A DNA stretch of 64,000 bases, from contig JAKZAN010000130.1 in NCBI GenBank assembly GCA_023053545.1, positions 1 to 64,000 on the forward strand. Reading direction: 5' to 3'. The notes below the pieces were generated by a model, which was not told where the DNA came from, ran no database searches, and worked only from the letters and a program-made list of their open reading frames with translations. The stretch is from Lepidurus packardi. Taxonomy: Eukaryota > Arthropoda > Branchiopoda > Notostraca > Triopsidae. The translations under genes and the position numbers were made by a program. Below, in pieces: positions 54,955 to 64,000 of this stretch (the first letter of the stretch is position 1; each line of letters begins with the position of its first letter).

Positions 54955-57900
54955 ATGAAGGGCATCGTTGAAAAGGTCATCGTCAGCTATTTCGGCAAGT
55001 TCATCAAAGGAGTCGAGAAGGAGAACCTCGAGTTCAGCCTCCGCGAGGGTCTATTTAAACTAGAAAACATCAACCTTAACGATTAGTTCTTCGACTCCCT
55101 GCAGCTCCCTGTTAAACTCGTCTACTCCTCCATCGGCAAGCTACACATGCAGGCATCCCTCATGAAACTCGGTTCCGTCCCTGTCGTCTGCACCCTCGAT
55201 AACATATTTCTGATCTTCGAGTTCCGTGAATCAGCGACTCTTGATTCGGCGGACGACGCCTCGCAGAAACGTAAAGCAATCTAAAAGTATGTCAAGGACT
55301 GCCTGGCCCAGTTCATGAAGAAGCTGAAGGAAGATAAGACGCAGGAAATGGGACAAATGGGCAAGATGGCTATGAAGGTTGTGGACAATCTGCAACTCAA
55401 ACTCGTCAACCTTCATATCAGATTTTAATAGCCCAGACGAAAAGAAAATAACTACGCATGGGGAGTTACCCTAGAGGAAGTGGCATTCGTGACCACAGAC
55501 AAAGATTGGAAGCCTTCGTTTATAGATCGGTCTGCTGAGAGCAACAAGCAAGCAACCCTCTTTAAAACCATGGACATCAAGAACCTCAACATCTACTGGT
55601 CTTCCCGCAACCTCAACCTGTTGCGAGCGCGCACTCCCTTCTACATCCAAGAGAAAATGGGGATGCTGGTATTAGAGCGTAGTGAAGATACGATCATCAG
55701 CATTTCGAGCCAGTTTAAGCTCAAAATCAACCCACTAAATCAATTCTCGACTCCGGTGTATGAATTGGATGTGATGCTGGAGCCCATTGATTTGTAGCTC
55801 ACACAAGCACAGGTCTCGCGCATGATAGACTTCCTAGAAACCCTGGTGGTGCACGGGTAACTAGCATTGGTAAGAAAAAGGAAGAAGGCCGAAACTCTGG
55901 AGAATATGCCCTAGCTCAAGACCTATTTCGAAAAATACCTTCAGAACTTTCTCACGAATGAAGCGAGTGAAGTGCCCGAAAGTGTGTTGGGAAAAGTGTT
56001 TTCTTTGGTGTCTACAGACCAGCTAATCGTGTGGGCGGTCCCCTAAGTTAAAAAGATCTGTAAACGAGAAAAACTCAGTGAGCTCGAAACCAAGAAGAGG
56101 GGTGGAGGTGGATACTTCTGGGGGTCCTCCAAGGGCAGCATTGAAATTTCTCTTTAATAAGTCCGATAACTGGAAGAACTGGTTGAACAAACTTTCGATA
56201 GCGAGAGTCAGTCAATAAGACCAGAAAGCTGTCCCTATTTTGAGCTGGCTGTCAGTGTCAGTCAAGGTCAATTTGCATTCAGGAAAACAGATGCAGAAGG
56301 TTCCTAGAGCCTTGAATTTAAATACCGAAAGCTTTCTCTTGGTGTGAGAAAGTCCGAAGATAAATCTGATCTGGAAGTGAACATGAAACTGGGTTCGGTG
56401 AACCTATAGTTCGAGGGCGCACATAAATTGAGGACCAACATATTCCGAGATGTGTCGGACAAGGAACAAGATTTTCTCAGGCTGCTTTACTCATGTAAAT
56501 CCGAAAAGGACTTGGAATCTTCGGCAGTTACTATAGGGGTCGAAAGAGTGGTTTGTGTCTATAGAGCAGTCTACCTGAAGAAGTTCAGAGAGTTTTTCCA
56601 GTTCCGGAGCGTTGATGAAATCATCAAGTCAACGACTCTTGAGAAGTTTGAGAAGATGAACGAGCAACAGGAGGTCCAGGAAATTCTGGATCGTAGGACC
56701 CGTGTAGAACTCTTCATTAAAAGTCCTGTCTTCGTAGTGCCGTTCGAGACCGGACTCAAGGACAAGGACTCCGATACATGGCTTGTACATCTGGGAGATC
56801 TCATGATTCGCAGCGTAGACGATAGCGATGCCATTGACTTCAAGGACTTTGAATTTTTCAACATTAGACTCCAGCAGATAAGCATGGAGTACCATCCTAG
56901 TATGGTGCAGTGTATGGGCTCCCTATGTTCGGCCAACCCAGATGAGTATCGAAAACACCCTGAAGTCTTTTCAGTAGTAAATGACATGAATCTTCAAATT
57001 GAACTCAAAAAGCGCCGAGTGCTTGCCGATCCTGAAAAACACTACCGGTAGATTTTCAAAATCAAGATGGAGTCATTTCACTTGAACTTTACCGAAAAGC
57101 AGTACAGAAATCTTGTACGCCTGACCTAACTATTCAATCAGTAAGACAAGAATCTCTTATAAGCTCTAAAGAAGGAAAAAGATGAGGTGGAGAGCAAGAA
57201 AGTCCATTGTGGTATTCTCAAAAAACGCAACTAAACTCTCAAGAATTGGGAAGACTACTATGGAGTTCTTTCTGGAGTACACCTCTATCTTTACAGACAG
57301 AAAAAGGACCTCAAGTTTCAGTCCAAGATCTACATCAAGAACAGTAAGTTGGAAATAAAAGAAGACTAGACTCTTGAACTCAGCAACAGATACGAAAGTT
57401 GCACTCTCTGTGCTGAAAATGGAATTGCCCTAAGAGCTTGGAAAGAGGCACTCGAGCTACGAATCAACGAGTACGCCACGGGCGGACAACTCATGAAACT
57501 TTATGAAGCCTAGCAATAGAAAAGGTTGACTAAGTTCGAGCGTAAAACATGGATTAGCTTTAAGCTCGACACACTGGGCTTTTCTTATGAGAACGATTTG
57601 AATGGACAGCTGGTGAGCGTTCAAATCAAAAGCATCGACTTTAAGAAGACTTCAGAAACTTCCCAATAAAGGACAACAATAAGTTTCAGCGAGCTGGAGA
57701 TCATTGATCACATATTCAAGTACAAGAACCCGCTCTACCAGCCTCTCATGCTTATAGGAGGTACCGAGCCCACAGTTATCGATTACTACAAGAATAAGGA
57801 GGGTCTAGCCAAAGGAACCAAACTCAACCCCAACCTAAAAATTAAACTATAACTCCAGGAACTAAAGCTCAACTGGAAGCCTGACGTCCTGCTACTCTTT

Positions 57901-60900
57901 GTGGATCTTTTGAAGAAATACAAACAAAGAAGTAAACATCAAACCCTGACCGAAAATGACATAATGGTGAGTAAAGCAGGAGGAACAATCGTCAGACAGA
58001 CTATGATGTAGAGTATCAATATGGACAAATCCTATATCGAGCTGGCAGAACTCTACGGCACTTCCCCGACTGAAGTTAAGGCGGATCGGGAAACTTATCT
58101 AAACTATGAGAAATATAGCCAGAAATGTGGAAACATATAAGGACTTGATGTTTTGATGAGCTTGGACGTAGTGATCGGCAAAATCGATGTGAAGTTCATG
58201 CATCGTCAATCTCATGTGGTCCTGTTCAATCTCGACGCTTAGAGCCTGAAACTATATTTGAAGAGAACTGAGAATGAGATATTCTTGGAGGGCAGCCTTT
58301 AAGAAGGATCCGTCCTCGAGATGACAAACTATCCGCATACAAAGGACTCTAACTTGGAGTTTGAAAAGATCACCCCTTTTAGACTACTGACCCGAAAACC
58401 TGATAACCGTGCCAAATTATTGACTTTCCGATGGAGTAGTTTCAACGAAAAAGAATTCCCGAATTGCGAAAGGGTCACGAGCTTCCTGGAGATGAAACTA
58501 TCGCCGGTAGAGTTCAACTATTTCCAGCAAGTCACTTTCCGCATGATCGACTATGTCCTCATCCAGATCATCCTTCTTCTTCAGAACCCTGAAATGGTAG
58601 TTGCGAATTAGAACTTGTACTGGCAGCTCGAAAACCAGCAGGAAGTCTCTTAAAAACCAATTACTATCTGGGGAGAGTACGAACAGATTGCGAAGAGGCT
58701 CCTTAACCCTTTCTTCATGGACATGTACATCGTCCTTGATAGTCCTTCTATCAACCTCAAATACGGTCCTCAAGCTGATACCTACCTCAAAGCTGATCTT
58801 GAGCGTTGCTAAATCATGAACAGAAACCTGAGCACCTCTCGGAGATTCTTCCCAGAGCTGCACAGTCGTATGATTATGGACGTGATCTGGTAAGAAGAGT
58901 ATGTGATTCGACTAGATGCGGTCGAACTCAAAAAAATTACAAAAGGTTAATAAAAAGCTTTATGCTGTCCTTTCGAGTTTAGCATGAATGTTAACAAACT
59001 CATCAACGAGGACGAACTCAAGCACGTGTTCCCGGAAATTGCAGAATATGACCGAAGTTTCTACATTGATTCCAATGCTGGATAGATTCGTCTTGATGCA
59101 GACCGTTCCGAGTACTTGGAACTAATGAAGGCACTCAACCATAACATCACCTATGATGACGAGCGCGATGCCCTTTTCATCCATAACTACAAAATCTCCA
59201 AACTGTTGAGTCCCAAACCTATCATCTACAAGCTCGATATTCCCATCCTAGTTTTTACAGGCTCCGTAGTAGATGGCATAGATATCGATACGCTCTTCTC
59301 AATCACAGTTTCATAGACTAAAATTTGCTTCAGAAGGGAAAAAGAACTAAATAGCTCAGTAACATTGTTAGCATCTTCAATCGATTTGGGCTGTTACAAA
59401 AATGGTAGGGAAATTCCAGTGGCTCGTATCCCTTAGTCCATAGAAACTAAGTTTCTCGAAGATAAGTTTAAACTCTAAGTAGATATGAAGACTACAGGAA
59501 CAAAGATCATCAGGTTGACGATTGATTCTGCCAAAATAGTATTGAAGGTACAGGTTCTGCAACTGGTCTTAGAGTGGGCCATGCTCGAAGATTGGGTCTT
59601 CCCCGTACAAAGCACCTTCGTTAACGAGATCAACTTCTATGTAAATGTGACGAGTGCCCTTCTTTCGTTTGAGGCAACTGACACTTAGAATATCAAGCAT
59701 GCACTAGTGGGACTCGGCAGTCTGTGCTATAAGTTTGAGAGAAAACGCAGTAGAACTGAGCAGTTTTTCAGGCAATAGCTACAGAAAGGCCTCCTGAGCG
59801 AGTTCTAACTTGAAGAACTTCCTGAGAGTTCATCTATGAGCCTATCGCTGAATATCGAATTACTGAGATGCAGATACACGGACTTTGTGTCGATGCCGTT
59901 CGGAAAGGTGAGCAAGCGGAATCTGATTTACCCCTTTATATTTAACTTCAACGACAAAAAACAGGTCAAGGTGGCTAACAGCGACAACTTTGTGCTCAAG
60001 ACGAGTTCGAGCAAGACCATCAACATCGACAAAATAATCGCCAAGATCTCTTCCAAAGACATCAAACTCTTCCAGGACATTATGAGGGACCATCAAAAAG
60101 AAACACAATACTTCGAGGGAATCGGTAAACTGATCCAGCAGAGCAAAAGGGATTCTCCTGTTCTAGTAGTTGAACAAGAACTATAGTTTTCCCCCAAAAA
60201 GACTGAGGTCAGCAGCCTCAACACCCTAGACTTGAATGCAGGATCCATAGGACTGTACCTGATTTACCACTCCTAAGATGTGTTCGTCCCTGTCATATCA
60301 CTACAGCTGAGCCACATCAGATTCAACAGACTAATCACCTACAAAAAGTCCATCCTCGAGACTAGTTTTAGCCTGATAGTTAACTACTTCAATGGGACCA
60401 ACCTCAAATGGGAGCCATTCCTGGAGCGCACGCGAGTCGGTATCAACTACAGTTGCTACTTTGACACTAACAAAAATATTTTGTCGATCGAATTCGGAGA
60501 GAATCTGATGATCAATCACACCAATGAAATGGTACTAGCCCTAACAAATACGATCAGAAAATGGCAGACCGAGTACTCTCAAGCCAGCACAGCAAGTCTG
60601 CAACCTTCGAGTTCGCGAGCCATTGAGTCTGTGGAGATTGGATCGCAGTATATCATCATCAATGAAACAGGTTACCCAATCCAAGTACTGGATCGTGCTC
60701 GGGTCCTTAAGCAAACACTCGCCTCCAACGCCAGAGGAGCATACCATGTGGAGTTCTAAGATCAAGAGTTAGAGAACCAGGACGTCATAATTGGTATCAA
60801 GATTCAACATCCTGCCCTTCAATTAAGAATTCTTGAGGGCATAAATCTCAACTCCCGCAAAGTTTTGAAAGTGCATCCGACTGACCCTGCTTATCCTGAC

Positions 60901-63900
60901 TTTAAATACCCAATCGTGTTGAGACCACTCACTAAAGACTTCAAGCAGCTATTCTATATCAGCTCACAAATTTGCATTCAGGACAACATTAGGGGTGCCC
61001 AAGTTAGTCTGCCTTTCGATCAAAATCCACGATCCGTCGCGCTATCCAAACCTTATAATGTAAGTCTGAGCCTGTACGAGCTCTTCAAAAGGGATTTCTA
61101 GACACCTCAGTTCCGATTTTCAACAAAATACGACGCCAATTTACGTCAGGAGACAATCTTTATCAACCACAGATACACTGTGTGCAACCTGCTGCCTTTC
61201 CCCGTGGACATAAATGGGAGTTACGTGGACAGCAACTAGTGTATTGGCTATTCAGGAGGGATTGATGTCTAAGGCATCTCCCTCAATAAGACAGTCTACA
61301 AACACTTCAACTAAAAGCATACCCTCTGCATTTATAGTGAGGCCTACATTATTGACTACTATGGTCTGGACATCGCGGTGGAGCCAAGCAATATCTTCAA
61401 CAGCAAGTCAAAAAAAGAGTGGAAAGTGCTGGGCAAAAAGTACTTCCACGAAGTGCAGATGAAGAAGAGCCGGGCAGGAGTGTATGTGCTGCCTGAGGAG
61501 GATCAAAAGCTCGCCCTTAAGCTTAAAGGAAAGTTCTCCTTTTCACAAATGTTTGAACCTGTACTCGGCAGGATGTTTGTTGACATTGTTGAAAATGAAA
61601 GCTTGTGCTAATTCTCAGTGTGGACCTACTTGAAGCCTGTGGTTGTGCCTGTCCAAATAACGATGTCATCAAAGTCGAAAACCAACTAATTGACTGCGGA
61701 AAAACTAGTAAAAGTCATCGAGATTACTGCACGGTATGTGATCGTCAACATGGCAAAGTCGAGTATAAAGGTGGGCCAGGCCGGGTGTGTGGTGTCAGCC
61801 ACTCTCTAACCGGGAGAGAGACAGCCATTCTTTTGGGATAATCGAAACAAACCTAGAGAGATTCGAGTATCTACCTTCGATAATTAATCGTTCTGGGGCT
61901 ACTCAGGACCTCTAAGCCTCAAAGATAATGTGCATTACTTCACCCTCCGAAAGGCTGAAGACATGTCGGTGTATCGTATGTTCCGTTGTGAACTCGAGCA
62001 CACCGAACATATCAGCTATATCAAAATCAGCGAGCAGGAGCCATTCTTCAGGCTCCAAAACACTCTTAAAGACGTCAGATTACGAGTCTACCAGAAATGT
62101 GTCTTTACGAGCGAGGAAGTCCTGGAGCCCTCTATGTCTGTCTTTTATGTTGAACCATAACAAAGTAAGGCTTTCGCTTATGATTTTCCTTCAGGCGACA
62201 AAACACTGATCGTGGGTGCTGAACTCTTAAACCCAGCGATGAATCACTCAAGAGCTCGTGATCTGGAGGTGAGTCTGGAGGAGAATCTGTTTTCTTAGAG
62301 GCTGATCGTCGAGAGATAGCGTAAGCAGATCGGGTATTACTGTGTAAAACTATAGTTCTAAGGGAATGTCAAGAAACTCGTGCTGACAAGTGTAATGGAA
62401 AAGAGAAAAGAAGAAGAACCTGAATTCTAACTGCAGGTTCGAATCCCCAGAATGTCACTTTGTCTGATCGGTACACTAGAGTAGAAACGATGCGAGCTTC
62501 TATTTGTAGAGTTGCAGAGAGCGCACTTCGAGGTTCTCTACACGCAGGAACTCATCTGTTACAGAGTGGGTATCGAATCGATGAGAGTTGAGAATGAGAG
62601 ATATGGCAAGATCCACTTCCCGATGACCTTTGAGTCCCTGAGCTCGGGGTCCTTTTTGATGTTTGAGATAGTTTTCGATCGGGCTAACAACAAGCTCATC
62701 CACAGCATCGATCTCACGCTCAAAAAATCAGCCATAGCTATTACTAGTTCTGAAATCGAAGTGATTTATGAAAACATCCAGGAAATCAGCCAGAAGTTGA
62801 GTAGCCCCACAGAGATAGCAGTCCAAAGAGCTATCATCGACTACGACTTCATGTCCCGATAACTGACCAATAGTGTAGGCCACTACTACTTCCTCTAAGC
62901 TACGATCAAACCCATAAAGAGTAGAATCACTTTCAAAAATATCAGTAACTTCGGAGGCCGTCTCCTCAAGACCTTCGGCAACCTCAACGATTGCTCTCTG
63001 GAGCTCAAAGGCATGCACATTCAATATTTTATGTGCTAGAATCTATCCCAATTCTTCCAACAGATACTCAAAGACTACAAGGAGAAGTCCATCAGCTACA
63101 TATTGCCTCTAGTCGGAGGTATGTCGATATTGGGAAATCCAGTATCATTCGTCCATAGAATCGGTTCTGGGTTCAAGGATTTCAAGGAGTTTACTGAGGA
63201 AGGCATGCAGAAAGGAGCTCTGGAGACAGGTAGAGGAATGGCAAAAGGAGCTAAGAGTCTGCTGAAAAATACTGTACAAGGGACTCTGGGAAGTGTGGAG
63301 GCAATCACTGATACGATCGGATCAGGCATTGTGAATTTCGTGGATGACAAAGACTTCTAAGACTAACGCCAGAAAATACGAAATTAGAAGAGCGAGCATC
63401 TTTTCGACGGTCTCTATCACGGAGGAAAAAGTATTGTGAACGGATTCGCAAACGGAGTCAAAGGAGTGTTCACAAGCCCCATGGAAGGAGTAGAAAAACA
63501 TGGACTCCCTGGATTCTTCTTAGGAGGTCTCAAGGGACTCACAGGTTTAGTCATTAAACCCATATCTGGGGTAATCGACGCCACAACCAAGACAGTCGAA
63601 GGAGTTAAGAACTCCGCTAACTACCTGACAGAAGATGACGGTCGCAGAAGGAAGAGGCTTCATAACCCACGACCATTTTTCCATACTTGTCGCGAATTGA
63701 GGCCTTATGACGCTACATATGCTAACATAGATAACGCCCTGTCGATGGCCAAGAGTAACTACATGTATCTGAACTGGGCAGGGTGCCATAAAATCGGGAT
63801 CTAAGGGAAGCCTTTCCTCGTGATCGGTAAATAAACACCAAAATAATATTTAATAATTTTAGTGACCTACGAATGGCTGATATTCTTCGACTATCGAAAC

Positions 63901-64000
63901 GAGAAGGAAGTTAAGGATTACGAAGCACGCAATATCGTGGGCTGCAGATAATGTCCCAAAGTGTCGAAGCGGGTCATATGCGCAATAAAAAACGACAAAC
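54955..64000 (+). CDS. VPS13: VPS13-family lipid-transfer protein, 3'-truncated by window
   Basis: The N-terminus matches the chorein domain (MKGIVEKVIVSYFGKFIKGV, then FFDSLQLPVKLVYSSIGKLH). A single exon of 8,872 nt holds about 2,957 codons in one frame. The first intron (63827-63862, 36 nt) comes only near the end. Near residues 2200-2400 the adaptor-binding/SHR region is visible. The classic C-terminal block follows (YILPLVGGMSILGNPVSFVH, GLYHGGKSIVNGFANGVKGV, HGLPGFFLGGLKGLTGLVIK). The PH-like start (TYEWLIFFDYRNEKE) lies at the right edge. VPS13 proteins bridge membranes and conduct phospholipids between organelles. The stop lies beyond the window. Which VPS13 paralog this is cannot be told. 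Confidence 0.93.

Noticed and set aside
1-64000. Widespread premature stops suggesting many pseudogenes
   Set aside because: The TAA and TAG codons fall in conserved Glu columns and frames end consistently at TGA, so this is a reassigned code and not decay. Only the MFS copy at 6486-7624 shows true frame breaks with a deletion.

Overview
The window is the end of a ciliate macronuclear chromosome. It opens with about 319 bp of C4A2 (CCCCAA) telomere repeat and then carries tightly packed protein genes on both strands to the right edge. Almost every gene contains in-frame TAA and TAG, and the reading frames end only at TGA. In conserved columns these codons fall where relatives have glutamate. 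Examples are five columns of an FtsH-type AAA ATPase, the actin GDEAQSK-like segment, and a near-identical pair of paralogs in which one copy has TAG where the other has GAG. UAR = Glu together with a C4A2 telomere is the code known from peritrich ciliates (Vorticella, Opisthonecta, Carchesium, Campanella), so a peritrich or close relative is the best guess. GC content is moderate for a ciliate. I inferred about 30 introns, mostly 26-58 nt (extremes 22 and 124), usually GTA...TAG or CAG, placed by frame and length only. All CDS below use TGA as the only stop. Spans include introns, whose positions are given in the text.

Layout. 0.7-7.6 kb: a 4-TM protein, an Arp5-like actin-related protein, a long coiled-coil protein and a broken MFS transporter copy. 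7.9-26.5 kb: a 16 kb block bounded by two inverted ~1.2 kb copies of one gene. Inside are a PH/Sec6-like protein, a B-box/SPRY-like protein, a helical protein, a D-amino-acid-oxidase-like enzyme with permuted motif order, a RING-less MUL1-like membrane protein, a ULK-like kinase, a secreted histidine acid phosphatase, a small SH3-like protein, tRNA-Lys(CTT), a coiled-coil protein and a type I membrane protein. 26.6-44.8 kb: TMEM208, an unknown basic protein, an FG-repeat nucleoporin candidate, TSG101/Vps23, a TMEM151-like protein, a rhomboid/UBAC2-like multipass protein, a divergent actin, the SUMO-E1 subunit SAE1/Aos1, a coiled-coil protein, an intact MFSD1-like transporter, a peptidase-less FtsH-like AAA protein, a C2H2/AT-hook protein and an RNF126-like RING ligase. 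45.5-64 kb: a cysteine-rich polytopic surface protein, a Lys-tailed protein, small coiled-coil and membrane proteins, an NT-C2 coiled-coil protein and a giant VPS13 that runs off the right edge.

There is no operon logic; neighbours are mostly unrelated housekeeping genes. Recurrent themes are membrane traffic and lipid transfer (VPS13, TSG101, Sec6-like, TMEM208, NT-C2), ubiquitin/SUMO, and coiled-coil cytoskeletal proteins rich in UAR-coded glutamate. Gene spacing is minimal: two convergent coding regions are separated by only 4 nt. I saw no mobile element, CRISPR array or viral remnant. The most unusual items are the UAR = Glu code with internal paralog proof, the permuted DAO-like enzyme, the FtsH-like and MUL1-like proteins lacking their catalytic domains, and three spaced copies of a 16-nt motif in a gene-free kilobase.
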